A DNA stretch of 64,000 nt from Salminus brasiliensis. Taxonomy: Eukaryota > Chordata > Actinopteri > Characiformes > Bryconidae. A program made the position numbers and the translations under genes. The notes below the pieces were generated by a model. The model saw only the letters and a program-made list of their open reading frames with translations, searched no databases and was not told the DNA's origin. The stretch covers positions 37,561,425-37,625,424 of the forward strand of contig NC_132879.1 in assembly GCF_030463535.1 (NCBI RefSeq), written 5' to 3'. Below, piece by piece: positions 48,915-62,716 of the stretch. Each line of letters opens with the position of its first letter. The stretch's first letter is position 1.

Positions 48915-49342
48915 TAATCACATGATTACATTACTTTCTTCAGGGAGTGATTACATGTGTTGCATTTAAGGTGTCTTTATATGGTTGTTTTTTTATCTTG
49001 TCTTCAACAGGAGCTCTTCATGTGTTCTTTATGCATTTGTTATAGCAGTCTGATTAAAGACAATGTGGGTCTTTTCTGATGCCTGACATTTTTTTTTTTA
49101 TGAAAATGACTTGATAAAACATATTTGGTCAAAAATATATATAGCCTTAATTCTAAATAATTGTAAAGTAGCATCTACCCATCCTGCCTTTCAGTTAAGG
49201 ACCCCACATTCTTACCAAAGCAGTGCCCGATGGCTTATTTTTATATACACAGTACATTAGATTCATGTACCCTATTAAAAGTATAAGATCCCTGAGGAAC
49301 CTTTGGAAGTTCTTCAGTTTGTAACGGCGAAGAAACCTCTTA

Positions 49343-49553
49343 AGAAAAAGGACCTTAATAGAGGTTCTTCTTCCAGGTTCCTTAACCCTATTGAAAACAT
49401 GTGGACTGTCCTCAAAAGTTGGGTCTGTTCCAGGAAATCAACAACTTGAACTGAACTCTACTCCAACTCTTGACAGAAGTGTGATCAGATATTCAAACAG
49501 AATCATGAGCTTGATGATGGGTACCAAAAGTATCTGCTCAGGGTGTGACTTGC
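49343..49553 (+). pseudogene. DDE transposase C-terminal remnant, unit 3
   Basis: Copy of the same fragment, again with the AAC codon. Confidence 0.6.
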
Positions 49554-49659
49554 TTATATCCTGACCCTGACTGTAAAGCTAACTAGCATTAGCTGCTAAA
49601 GCCGATAGCTTTAAGCTTATTGAGCTTCTAGTGTTTGAACTTGGCAGTCCAGGAGTCCA

Positions 49660-49867
49660 TTGTGTGTGTGTGAGAGTGTGTTTCTATGGAAACGGGACCT
49701 GCTCGGACAGCGCAGGAAGTGCGGGAGTAGGCTTTTAGTTTTAGCCACCGCGTCTTACAGCTAAACCTCTGTGCGGACAAAAGCCAGTTGGATTATTTTT
49801 ATTTGAGTTTTTCGGAGTTTTATTTTTCCTGTGAGAGAAGCAGCTTTCCTGCAAAGGCTTCTGAGGT
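49660..49867 (+). promoter_or_regulatory. CCDC87 promoter with deletion, unit 3
   Basis: The X-box-like palindrome is kept at 49680-49693. The 40 bp that precede it in units 1 and 2, together with most of the TG tract, are deleted, and the deletion ends exactly at the edge of the motif. Confidence 0.5.
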
Positions 49868-50498
49868 AGCTAGCTACAGATCTGCGAGGTCAAGTGAAGC
49901 GCATTACAGTGCTACAGTAATGGCGATGGACCAACAGGGGAGAAGTTCCCCGGGAAGTGGACGATATTACCACCTTTAACGTTCATTTGTTGTTATTTAT
50001 AGACCGAAACATTTTTAGGATCTTATTACGAGGGGGAATAAACACGAGAATATGTCATTTAGACTAAAGTACAGATCTGATTTAGACGTTTTAAGCACCA
50101 ATAAAGAGGAGTGTAGTACAAAACTGGCGCCACCTTCGGTAGCTATGTAGTCCTGCTGGTATAGCTCCCTGTCTGAAGAATAAAAGTGGCTCATGGGATA
50201 ATAAAAGTAGCTACATTTAAATACTTTATGCAGGTTTTCTGTACTTATTTTTTCTGTACTTACTGTTATTTTTTTATATATTTTAATCTTTTAAAAAAAT
50301 TACGAACGTTTAAAAGCAGTATACTCTGGGACACCTGTTTATGCTTTATACACTGGTGCATCTTCTAGACCTTTCAGCAATTTACACTGCATTTCTAAAA
50401 TAAACAATACATATTTATTTATTTGTTTATAATATAAAAATATAAAAATGTTGTTCATTTTTTTTTCATTTAGGTCTGTTTTGCCAGCATGTGTGAGA

Positions 50499-53400
50499 AT
50501 GAGCAGAGGAGTGATGAATAGACGCAGTGCTGCCACAGACACAAGCTGCCGGCTGAAATCGGAGCACAAGGGCATGACACTCTCCATGACCCAGATCCTG
50601 ACCCACACACGCGACACTCAGAAGTATTTCCAGGATGCTCTAGGCTCCCTCTCACTTTTTGGTAACACAGACATGAATGAAATGAAGGCGACAGGTTTGT
50701 GTTTTTTCCCTCCTTTTTTTTTAGAGGACTTTCCTTTTACTCTCTGTGCTGGGCATAGCATGATGTTTAGCCTCACATTGCCATTAAAAATACAGGATGC
50801 TTAGCTTGGGGTGCAGAAAACTGTAGAAACACTTCAACTGTAAAGGAGACCATGTCTCCCAACATCAGTGCCCAACCCTACCTCAGCTCTTTTTCCAAAG
50901 CAATGTTTCAAAATATATAAAAGAATATAAGTTGTTACCAGTATAAAAAGAAGCACACCGTCCATAGAACCATAGTTGTGTGATGCATGGGTGTCCATAT
51001 GTAATGTTTATAAAATAAATGTAATAATATCATATAGAAAGGTTTACAATGTAAGTGTATAGTGTAATACAAATATAATGTAATCCTATGACAAATAAGT
51101 CCATTTCGTATGTTTCTTAGGCAGGGTCCAGGAAGAGAGAACAGAGTCTTCAACCTTTAAAGATCTAACAAACGTTCCAGCCTCTCTGTCAGAATTCTGC
51201 CAGCAGTTGAGGAACAAAATCACACAGCAGACCGTCCACACCATCTCCTTTGAAGACCGGGAAACACTGGTCAGTCTTTCATTATTCTGAATGAATGACG
51301 ACTACGCTGGAAGTAAGTTTGCCCTTGTGGGTGAAGTGAAAAACATTGATTCTCTTCATCTACAATGGTATCTGTCAAAGGATGGGAAGTATTAGGCAGA
51401 AAGTGAACAGTCAGTTCTTGAAGTTGATTTGTTAAAAGCAGGAAAAATGGACACTTTGACAAGGACCAAATTGCAATGGCTAGATGGGTCAGAACATCTC
51501 CAAAACATCAGGTAGGTCTTGTAGGGTTTTTCTGGTATGCAGTGGTCAGTACCTACCAAAAGTGCTCCAAAGGACTTAAAGGATCTACTGCTAACATCTT
51601 GCTGCCAGATACCACAGGATGCCTTCAGAGGTATTGTGGTGACATAGTTCAATCTGTTGTGGTGGCACAAGGGGGGGCAACTCAGTATTAGGCAGGTGGT
51701 AGTAATGTTATGACTGATCAATGTATTTCATATGTGTGTGACAGTGACTCAAGCAGATTCAGTGCGTACTGCTGTTTGTACGCAGGAAGAAGTAATGATG
51801 GCAGAATTGAGTCTAATTTGGGGGGACCTGCGTGGGCTTCCAGCTGACCCCACACTGACCTCAGAGGAGAATAAGGAGATGCGTAGCCAGACGTTTGCTG
51901 AGGTCCTGTGCATCTGTGAGCAGCTCTACCTGCATTACCTACACATGTTAAAGAGGCGGGGGAAGCGTGCTGTCTTCAGCCACCAGGTCAACTGCAGCCG
52001 CCTAGCCTCTCACTTGGCCATGGACCTCAGCAGATTGTAAGAGGCATTTTTATATCTACATTAGCCTCTAAATAATTAGATATTTTGATTATATATTTTT
52101 CTGTGTTAACTGTCACGTTTGACAGTTGATACACTTCCAGAAAGTGTACAAAGTGTACAACTGAGCTGGAGTATGCAATTAAGCAAATCAGCTAAAAAGC
52201 TATTTATGTTAATCTGATGGAGTGCTAGTAGTACAAATGCACCTGCTCCCGTGTCCTCACTCTGCACCCTTACGCCAACAGAACCGGCCACATAACTGAC
52301 TGTACTCCTGTTGTTGGTGCAGTATTGCCGTTCCTTAGCCAAGAGCAAATTCTCCTGCATCTAGCAATGCTTGTGTTGACTTTATGGACACCTCAGGGCT
52401 TTCAACAATGTAGTAATAAGAATAGGGAAAACAAGGTCGTGCCCTGATCAGTTCGGGATCCCATGACAGGGCGACTCCTGGCTGGAGTATTTAATCATTA
52501 AGTGCTCTCACTTTGTCAAATGCATGCTTTAGACTGCCATCCTGAGACTGTTCCTTGGGGAAATACCCAAAGGGGAAACCCAAGGTGGGTTGGGGGTCGA
52601 GCTCCTGGGGTGTGGCTCTTGATCTGACACAGTACCCAACACAGCTTGTCGCTTGACAGTCGCACGTTCACTCATCATCTTGCAGTGCAGGACACCTTTT
52701 TAACTCCAGCAAAATTTGTACACAAAATTGAAGAGCTTCTTGAGTGCTTCTGTAGCATCTTGTAGAGTCATCCTTGAGTCTACCACTACTCCAGGTGCAG
52801 TAGTCAAGTTCCAGACCATCCGCCAATCCTTTTCCTGCCCATTGGCCTTGGCTTGTCGTTCCTGGTGCAGGTTGAAAAGGGTCAGGTGAGAACATCTGCT
52901 GGAGGGCAGTGCAGGGGGTTTTGGTAGATCCTGGAATATGGGTGTTGAGTAAGGAGACAGGGAAGCAGGAATAAAGGCAGTGAACGCAGAGCGTTATTCT
53001 GTATTAATTATACCAGAACGCTACTTCTCAGCCAGGCTGTGACTTGGGCTACACATAGAATCGCGGTACTAGAAGCGGTTCTTCTAGTATAAAAAAAATA
53101 AGCCTGAACCAATGGTTGTCTGTAGCTGCACACCCACCTTTTCAAATAAGATTGGAGCCCCAAGGCTTATAGTGAACTGTGAGGCTGTCTGATAGGTGGC
53201 GAAGACAGGGGGTGTTTAATAAATGTTTGAGGGGCTTGTGCTGTTCCTTAATTACAATTAATGCATTTTCTCTGTACCTGTTAATGGCTGGAGGTGGGAT
53301 ATATAGCAAAAATGTTAAGGTAAATAATCTCTCTCTGTATCTGTTTGCAGTTTGAATGCTCACTCAATCCAGCGCAATTTTGCCACGGGGATCAAGGCTA

Positions 53401-55531
53401 CGCGAGGTGCTGTAAAGTCAAGAGACGGAGAGCACGGAGAGAGACTGGGTTCTCCACAGATGCACACCAAAGTTGTTCCTCACAGATTAGACAGCCGCCC
53501 ACACAGTAAACCTAAGAAACACATGGCAAGCAGGCAACAGAAGAGGAAGGTAGATACAGACCTAACAGAGGTTGTTGTGCGTTCCTGTAAGCTAGTGGAT
53601 ATTGGGGTGTGTGTGTGTGAACGAGAGAAAGATGTTTTAAAGATCGGCATAGATCGGTGAAATATTACTCTTATTATTTTCTCCCTTCAGATCCAAGAAA
53701 AAATTAAACCACTGGATCTGGCGCAGGTGTATGACCTCATGCCATCACATCCAGAGCTGACAGCCAGCAGTATGGAGACGCGCAGTATGATGAGCCTGTG
53801 TTAGCATACACATACAGTACACTACCACTCCAAAGTCTGATCTTCAGGGGTCTCCAAAATCATTTGTCTTGTTAAATGTTTTTGTTATTTTTCATGACAA
53901 TTATGATAGTATTATTATATTATTAATATCATTATTAAAGTAAAAAAAAGTGGTGCAGTTTTATTTTAGAGATTCATATATTCAAAGAACTGTTTGCTTA
54001 GAGTGACAGTATGGATTAAGCTAAATTAGGCATGATGCATTGTCTAAATCTTGTATAAATGGTGATATATGTTTGCAGTCATTTTGTCAAATAATCTGCT
54101 GCAAGATTTGACCACCATTTTTGACAAATGAAGCATTCTTGATACTACTTTTATTATAGCTTCAGTCTTTATGCTGTATAGCTTTCTTAATCATTATAAT
54201 AACATGTACGGTCTTCCTGCTAATGATTTGAACAACTGAAACAGCCCAGGTCTAGCCAATAAGCTGCATTTTGAACATACCCCAAACCCACCACAAATTG
54301 GTTTTGCTAAAAATACAAATTCCAAGCTTTTGAAAAAAAAAAACTCACTGTCATTCTTTGTGCCCCTGTACATCTCTATGTTTCTCTCTTTCAGTTTTTC
54401 ACACTGTGTATGATGTGTGTTTTAGGCAGCACTGCCATTGTACCTACAAAGCTAGAAGAAGAACATTGCCCTGTTACCAGGCTGAAGGTAACCAAATTTA
54501 CCATTAACCTTGACTAACCTAAGCTTCTAGCTGTTGTCTTAGTTTCAGTCCTGAAGGGCTTCAACACACCCACTTTGGCTGGTAATTACCTCATGAGTGC
54601 AATCAGGTGTGTCTGAGTAGGGAAACCACCAGCTTTCCAACTTGGCTGGAGACTGGCCCTTTAGTACCCATGCTGAATACACTGTTCCTCAGAGGAACAG
54701 TAAATGTTTGTGCTTTTCTGGTAAATCTCTCAGGGATGCAATTCCATGCCAGACCTGCAGAGGGAAACACTGCTAGAAGAGCTAGAGATGGCATCACTGC
54801 CAGCAAGGCCTCTGTCACCTTCAGTTCTTCTGTCAGCAGACCCCTGCTACAGCCTGGAGAAAGATAGAAACCCTTCTGAGGACCTGAAGAGGTCAGATAT
54901 GCACACACACATGTGAAATTAAGAGCCTTGATGTATAGTGATGCAATTATTTGAAGCTGACAATTTAACTACATTGATTTTGGAATCTTATAATTGATCA
55001 GTAATAGTAATTACGTTACTTTTTTGTGTTTTCAGACTTGTGTATTCAGAATTGTGTATTCAGTGTGTTTATACAGATGATTCTCAAACCAAATCAAAAC
55101 AATCAGATCATATATTTCTTTGGTACAATTCAGATTTGATAGAACTTTGGTCAAATGCTTTGGTACGATTTGAGGATTCACAATGCTTTGAATAGTTTTT
55201 AAAAGAAACCTAAACAAATTAAATCTTTCTTCTCTGAGATTTACACCAATGATTCAGTGCATGGATGTAGAATAAATGAATAGGATCGTATAATATTTGT
55301 CTTGTTGTAATTGTAATTTAATCTTATGTCTGTTGTAATATCACATCACCAGCACATCTCTAAAATGTATCAGCGGTTTTATGCAGATTGTTACAGGAAA
55401 CAGATTCCATGGATGAGTCCACACCAACTGATTCTGAGACAGATGTTCCTTCTCTAATTCGAGCTTTGGCGAGCCGTGGCTCCAGCAGACTGAAAGAGCT
55501 GAAACATGTGCTGCAGGTCTCTCTCTTTTTA

Positions 55532-55568
<37 letters not shown>

Positions 55569-56479
55569 ATCTCTCTCTCTCTCTCTGCCTTATAGTCTGT
55601 TACCAGACCTTTTTTTAAAGGCTGAAAGAAAAGGTAAAATGTTTGACATGAGGGAAGTGCTGTTGCGATGATTGCTATAGAGTTATTTTTAAACTTTTGC
55701 TACTACTGGCCTCCTTAGTGCTGATCTGTGCCCGAGAGATCAAGAGAGCATTACTGGCCTTGCTCTTTGATTGAGACCATAGACCTGGTAGTTTGGTGTA
55801 CAATGTAATACACAGTAATATGGTCTGTAAGGTAAATGGAATTGTGGATAATTCTCGTCTGCACAGAGACTGGAGGAAGAAGAACAGCAGCGAATGACGA
55901 AGACTCAGCTTAAGGCGGCGAGGCCGCAGCATCCGCAGGCAGCAGTGGAAAGTGTAAATGTGTCCACTCTGGGCATTACACGTATAGCAGCGGCCCGAGT
56001 GACTGACAGGGTTTTGTCTGAGACAGTCAATATCAGCAATATTCAACAATCCTAAAATGCATTTGCAGGATCTACAGGTAGCACAGTTTATGTCAAAGTA
56101 CAGCATCTACCATCAGAAAGAGAGCCCACAGGTTGGATTTCCATTTGAGGTGTACAAGCAGGAAAAAATACCAGGGTTTTCATTGGGTGTCCTATTTTTT
56201 TTCATGACTGTACATTTACTTAGATAGAGTTTTAGGAAGTTAAACACAATGACAAGCTAAAACAGTAGAAGACCGTTCAATAAGTTATGATTCTGCACCA
56301 AAAAAAAAAATCTAACTCCTTATAAAATCTAACTCCTCAATGAATGTGTACATTTGTTTCAGATTGAGCCTTCATCTGTAGCACTGCTGGATCAGAACCT
56401 GTTTAGCACAACTGAAATAAAAGAAGTCTACAAAGTTTTATCGGAGAGTCTTTCAGCTGAGTACTTAAACTTTGATGAG
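50499..56479 (+). CDS. ccdc87: CCDC87, unit 3: open through exon 8 but 3'-truncated
   Basis: Same exon set (first ATG 50499, last recognisable exon ending 56479). At the site of the TAG in units 1 and 2 this copy reads GAG (54857-54859), so exon 8 continues as SLEKDRNPSEDLKR and joins exon 9 (LLQETDSMDES) in frame. This recovers the EDLK motif I recall in human CCDC87, showing that GAG is the ancestral state. The 515-codon frame is open, but exons for the C-terminal third or more are absent before the junction at 56815, so the product would still be truncated unless downstream sequence supplies an ending. Confidence 0.75.
51325..51719 (+). mobile_element. internally deleted Tc1-like transposon, unit 3
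   Basis: Copy of the same element, with the G-run near 51672 one of several lengths seen between units. Confidence 0.7.
52107..53330. other. large CCDC87 intron, unit 3
   Basis: Copy of the same intron. The antisense open frame is at 52895-52668. Confidence 0.4.
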
Positions 56480-56814
56480 GTCAGTTACATGCCTATATGT
56501 GTAATAACTCAAGGTTGAGCTTTTCTTTCAGTTGTGTTGATTGTTATATGAGCATGTGCACTCTATGCCCATATGTTTGCAGACATCGCTTAGCCAGTGT
56601 TTCTTCTAAAATTAAAGATATTAACTTTGCTCCAGTAACAGTATTTAGATTTCTAAGGAGGGTTTGCACTAGATGTAGGTACATTAGTGAAGTCTGCTGA
56701 ATGCTAGGTTCAATACCTCTTATTTTGGACATGTTAAACCCTCTCTTTATATACAGTCATGCCTTTGTTTTGTGTAAATATATGCTTGTTTCTTGTCTTG
56801 TTTATAGTGTTATA

Positions 56815-57307
56815 GGCTGAAACAAAGGGGTACTTATACACGGGGGCAAACGAACACCTGGGACTAACAAGGGGGTGTGGCTACAGAGGAGGTACAGGTG
56901 GGGACACAATGAACAGGAGGGGCTAGGACAGACAAGAAACAAACAGCAAAAAAGAAGCAGAACCCACACCTCGTTTATTAGTGATCCCACCTGTGCCAAC
57001 TCTGTAGCCACGCCCCTTGTTAGTCCCAGGTGTTCCTCGTTTGCCCCTGTGTATACGTACCCCTTTGTTTCAGCCTTCCTTTGTCTGGTCTTGTATGTGA
57101 TCTTGTTGATTCGTGTTCATGTTGGTTCACAGTGTGTTAGTTTAGTTTAGCTTAGCTTTTCTGTTCAGTTTCTGTTTGTTTCTTTTGTTAGTTTCAGTCT
57201 CTGGTTTGTTCCCTTGTTTATATTTCTTTGTGTTCTGTTTAGTTTTCTTTGCATTAAAAACCTGTGTTTACGTCCACCTCTGCCTACAAGCTCTACACAC
57301 CATGACA
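56815..57307. repeat. inverted repeat and retroelement-like sequence at unit 3/4 junction
   Basis: Arms 56815-56884 and 57004-57075. The spacer lacks three bases present in units 1-3 (one T at about 56908 and GA at about 56946). Confidence 0.8.
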
Positions 57308-57788
57308 TATTAAATTTGGGTGTTTAAAGTTCATGTTACTACCTTTATGTTCATAATTGTCAGTAAACAAACAGTAAAATTATTAATAGCTAACTAAAAT
57401 AATCTACAGAACGCAGAGCGCTCTTCCTGGATACTTTACTAGGCCAGTTTATCCATTATAACCCAGAGTAAGGGCGCTAAATAAGACTTAAACCATTATT
57501 TATTACATTTTGTGATCTGTTCATGAATTGCAACATCAACAGTCTTTTCCCAGTAATCTTTAACTGTCTTAAAAGCTTGAAGTGGTTTAGGGGTGACACT
57601 GGTGATCACTGAAGTACACTGTTCATTTTCTTGTCTTTTCTGGATCTACTTATTATTACTATTTCAAAGAAAACAGCATGTACAGAGAAGCAGTGGAAGG
57701 TCACTTTATTTCATGGTGAAGTGAGTCATGTACAGTGGCATGCAAAAGTTTCTGTTACTGTGCATAACTTTACAGAGATCCGGTTCCA

Positions 57789-57920
57789 AGCCCCAAGTGA
57801 GCAAGCCAATGGCAACAGTGGCAAGGAAAAACTCCCTAAGAACAGGAGGAAGAAACCTTGAGAGGAACCCAGACTCAACAGGGGAACCCATCCTCCTCTG
57901 GTCGACACCGGATAACCACT
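57789..57920 (+). repeat. dispersed repeat, unit 4
   Basis: Same repeat, carrying the unit-3-type GAACCCAGAC variant. Confidence 0.6.
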
Positions 57921-58071
57921 GAAAAGTTATGTGAGATTCCTGGGCCATCTTACATGCACTGCTCTTTTGAGGTCATCAGTATGATCTTATGATCTGATTA
58001 GTCTATTGCAGGGTAGCGGTAGCAATAGGGCAAGGAAAGAAGCCCAGGCGCCCACTATGGGATGCCCAGAG

Positions 58072-59482
58072 CTTCTCCCAGATATCAGAGCTTCTCATTT
58101 GATTGTCGAGAGTGAGCACGGCTACTCAACAGAGAAAACTCATTTGGCCATTACCCAGGGTTCCTGACCAAGGTGTTCTGTCCAGCACCCGACATATTAA
58201 GAGTTCAGAGCTTCACCTCCTTTACTGAGCACAATTTGGAGAGTGTCCCTCCTTTCCCTTACGAGCTGTCGAGTTTTTTCCAGAACGTCCTTAAGGAACT
58301 ACCCTAAAGTAATTTTCCATGGTCTCTCCAAACTCCATACATGCCCTAGATTTCACTTCAGCTTCTGCCAAAGCTGCAGACTTATTGCTTGTTGGAACCT
58401 GTCAGTGGAATATGGGGTACCCTGAGTGAGCCAAGCTCAGAAAGCCTCCTTCTTCCACATGACGGCATCCTTTACCGCCATAACAAGCTTTTAGCCACAG
58501 CTATGTACAGCAGTTTCCATGACAGAGGTCTTGAACAGGGTTCATTTGGACTCCATGTCCCAACCTCTTCCAGAACATCTATGGAGTTCTCTTGGAGATG
58601 GAAGTTGAGATCAGTTTGGACAGAGTCCACTGCCAGCCTTTCACAGAAGACCTTCACTTCTCGTTTGGGCCTACCGGGGCCGTCTGGCAGGTTTCCCCAT
58701 TGCCCTGATCCACCACCCACCAGAAGTGATCAGTTTACAGACCAGAACCTCTCTTTACCCAGGTGTCCGAAACATGGCCTTAGGTCAAATGACAGAAACC
58801 CAAATTGTCTATTGACCTTTGGCCCAAGGTGCCATTTCTGAGCAACCTTGTTTTCGAACATGGTGTTTGTTATGGTCAAACTGTGACAAGCACAGAAGTC
58901 CAATAACATCCCACCACTCGAGTTAAGATCAGGCAGGCTGTTCCCCTCTGATCACTCCTCCCCTGGTTTCCCAGTCGTTGCCTACATGAGCGTTGAAGTC
59001 ACCCAGCAGAAGAATGGAGGCAGTGAATGGAAACCTGTTGCGAACTCCACCCACTTTCTCCAAACAGGGCCGAATACTCTGAACTGCTGTGGAGCAGAAC
59101 AGACACACAACAGTCAGAGCTTTCCTCTCTGCAACAGGAAGTCACACTGAGGCGACCCTCTCATCTACTGGGATAAACTCCAACGATGCAGCTGCCAGCT
59201 GGGGACTTGTGTGTATCCCCACACCTGACTGCCACCTCTCATCCTGGCCAACTCTTAGACCATCTACTTTAAAGATGGTTGGTCCCAGGGTCACCAAGGT
59301 CTATGAGACCAAGGGCCTCTCTGAACTTGCCCTTTGCCTGATGGAAATTTGCACAGCACCCCAAAGGTGGACCTTGCGTGTGTTGGGTCCACGCAGTCCT
59401 CCTGCATTATCTGTTCTAGGCTGAGCCCGAACAGAGTATGTGGGGTGCCTGTACACCTGATGCTTGCCTGCGGACATTACCT
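58072..59482 (-). pseudogene. degenerate non-LTR retrotransposon, unit 4
   Basis: Copy of the same element, nearly identical to the unit 2 copy including the 9-base deletion near 58480. Confidence 0.75.
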
Positions 59483-59567
59483 CACAAAAGAGTCCAAACC
59501 TTTACATGCCACTAAATAAAGTGTTTGCACTTTTCCACATCATCAACAGCTGGGTGTAGATCAGATC

Positions 59568-62500
59568 TCAACTGCTGTCAGTCTCTACTTCCTCTCCCTA
59601 AAAGAAAAAAGAAAAACCTCAGTAACTCCTTTATAAGGATAAATACAGTTTTTACAGTTTTAATGAAGTGCCTTACGGATATTTACACTTCTTGTTATTT
59701 TAACAGGAACGTTACTGTGTTGAATTTTATTCTTTTATAGAGTTTTTTTACTTTTATAAAGTTGAAAAATATTTCTATTATAACTGTTAGTGTTGTTCTC
59801 ACAATATTCAATATCAGAAGGAACTTTACTTTTTTTTTTGGTATTGTAATTGAAATGGCATGAATATGAAAAAGCTCCTTACCTTAAAGCTGCATTCCAC
59901 CAGTTTCTCCATTAAAAAAGCTTCTGACCCGATTGAGAACTGGGTCTGCTCCATGTTGGACAATACGCTCAGGTAGTTCATCATGAGCTCCGTCTTCCTA
60001 TAAACACAACAAACAGCAGTCCTTCAGAGAAAAGCAGTGTGAGCTTGAGGCAGTGTGACTTAATGATCATCCACTATAGTTGGGTTTTTCTACATTTTCT
60101 AAGAATATGATGTCATATCCCGATCCTATTACTACGCTTGAGGCAACAGCATATGGATATTACTGAAACAGTGTCTCTCACCTCTTGCTGTATTTCTTAT
60201 CAATGAAAGATTGTCTGAGAGCCTCCTGGTACGACTCCTCCTCTGACTGAGGCTCACTCAGCTCCAGTTCTGTTGAAGTGACAGAGAACCATAAATCACA
60301 GAATCAGTAAAGAACATTAAAGAACAAGCTAATTTAAGCCTTTTTAAGAACTTAAGACCAAGATGGTGTCGAGCATGATTGCTGTGTTGCGAGCTCCCTC
60401 TAGGCTTAGTATGTATAATGTATGTATGTATGGTGTAAGTTAATGTCCAGATATTCTGTATTTTTATAAGTTAGCAGAAACCTCCAGGGAGGATCATCCA
60501 TGGGTTATTTATGTGGGTTATTTATTATTAAAACACTGCAGTAAACTTGTTGAATTTACTTGTGGTCTTATGGTCTGTTAACTCCTTCTATTGAACAGAG
60601 AGTATTTATCAATCAATCGTTTACTACCAAAAAGTAGTAGTCATTGTTTTACCAGCCAGCCCTTCTGTCAGGTAAGCCATGCTGTCTTACACACTTACCG
60701 ATCTTCTTGATATACTCGTCTTCATCCACTTGAGTATGTTGGATCTGAAATCAGAGGTTAGTTAGAATACTGAACCATTACACATCTAGGACTTATTCTA
60801 CATTGCAGGAGTCTGAACTCTGTGTACCTGCTGATTGGTGGTGTTGATTGTGAGTCCTAAGTTGTCCACTAATACTGCAAGGATGATGCTTGAAGAACAG
60901 GGAAAAAGAAGTGAATAAAGAAACATTAACATGAACTGAGTAGAGATAATCAACACCATCTGACTGGTGATGTGAGAGGTTTTGCTGCTCATTGATGGTC
61001 TTGAGTTTAACAGTGTGGTGGGATGACTGGCTAAATGCTTTATAGATCTCACTGCCTTGACTTTCGACTATTATAAATAAGAGCCAGATGAGGAAATGCC
61101 TTTGTAGACATCATTTTGTACTGTAATGGTCACAGAATAGGAAACTGGGAACACTGAGAGGTTATTCCAGGTAACTTACTTGAGGAGAATTAGGTTCTCC
61201 ACTAAGATGTACAGCACAAGGAAGACCATGATGTGAGAAGCTCCTGTTAGATGTAGAAAACAAAATAGAGGACAAATATATATTTGTTTAAAATTCTAGA
61301 AAATAGACAGCAGTTACAAGTTATAAATATTTTATTAATATTGTTTAATATTCAAATTATTAGAAAAGGGGGAAGGTGAGCCAATCAACAGTCCCTTAAG
61401 CTACATTTACTCTGAATCGTCACAAATTAATTCAACTGAACTGTTGCAAGATCTGATGCATTGAATCATTTCCTGAATCAAAACAGAATCAGACCTATTC
61501 TATTTGATTCTTTTTTCATGACTTTAGTGAGTTTCTCATGTGACTTGTTGACTACTAGAAAGACATGAGCCCTCACCTTTGGAATTGCTGGTGCTGAAGA
61601 CCAGGGACCAGTCATCCAGTGTCAGCACCTGGAACAAGGTGGTGATGGTGCTCATCACGCTTCCAAACCTCTCCGGGTCAGACTCACTGTACAGCACCCG
61701 GAGAAAAATAGCAAACATGGATATAATCATAAGCATGATGAACGCCGTGGAGCCGATGGACCGGAGAGACTTCACAGCAGTTGTCAGGATCACATGCAGC
61801 GTATGGAAGGAGCTAGAAGAAGAGAGAGAGTCCTCGAGTTAATATATGGGAGGAACTGAACACCCCTTTTGGTACATTGACCAAAGCTTTACCAGTTAGT
61901 GATTCAAAGTGAAAGCCACAGATATGGACACCCGTAACTGCCTGATTGACAACATCAACAAAGCTGTCATTTTTCTTACTGGATGGCTTTCAGCAAACGG
62001 AAAGCCCTGATTGCACGCGCTCCTTTCATGACCTTCAGCATGCGGAAGACGCTGGAAGTCTGCTTGCTGCCAAAGAGTCCTGAGGACTGAAGCAGTGGCA
62101 GTGTAAAGTCCACCACGCTCATCACAACAATGATGAAGTCTGAAAGAAAAATAGGAACAGAGAAAAAATCAAGACTCTGAAGAAGTTCTAACATGCTATC
62201 ATATAAAAACTCGCTCCATGAGATTTCAAAATCATCTGTACATGAATTTCAGTTTGCAGAACCTGGCTGTTATTTTAAGACCATGTCGACTACTCTTATA
62301 AGAGACAGATCAGCTCACCCATGTCATTCCAGGGGTCCAGGAAGTACTTGTGCCCCAAAACCACCAGCTTCAGCAAGAACTCCATGAGGTAGATGCCCAG
62401 GAAACAGGCATCCACAGCTGAGAACACCCAACCTATTACATCCACACAAAACAACATGTAGAAATAAGCCCTTTAACAATCCAGATGTGTAGTATCCTCT

Positions 62501-62680
62501 GCACTGTGTGTGTGTCTGTGTGTGTGTATCCATCCACATGACATAGCAGTCAAAATAATATTTTTTACTTTTATCATCTTTTTACACTGTGCTGTACTAG
62601 AAATCACTAAGTGTGTATGATAATGTTGCTATACTGAACTACTGAATCCCAGCACATGTCTAGAGTGTATTCATATTAGT

Positions 62681-62716
<36 letters not shown>

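Larger units (their letters stand above)
39116..56897. repeat. tandem array unit 3 (about 17.8 kb)
   Basis: Direct repeat, 17,782 bp. It has the shortest intronic minisatellite of the four, a deletion in the CCDC87 promoter region, and the only CCDC87 copy open through exon 8. Confidence 0.95.
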
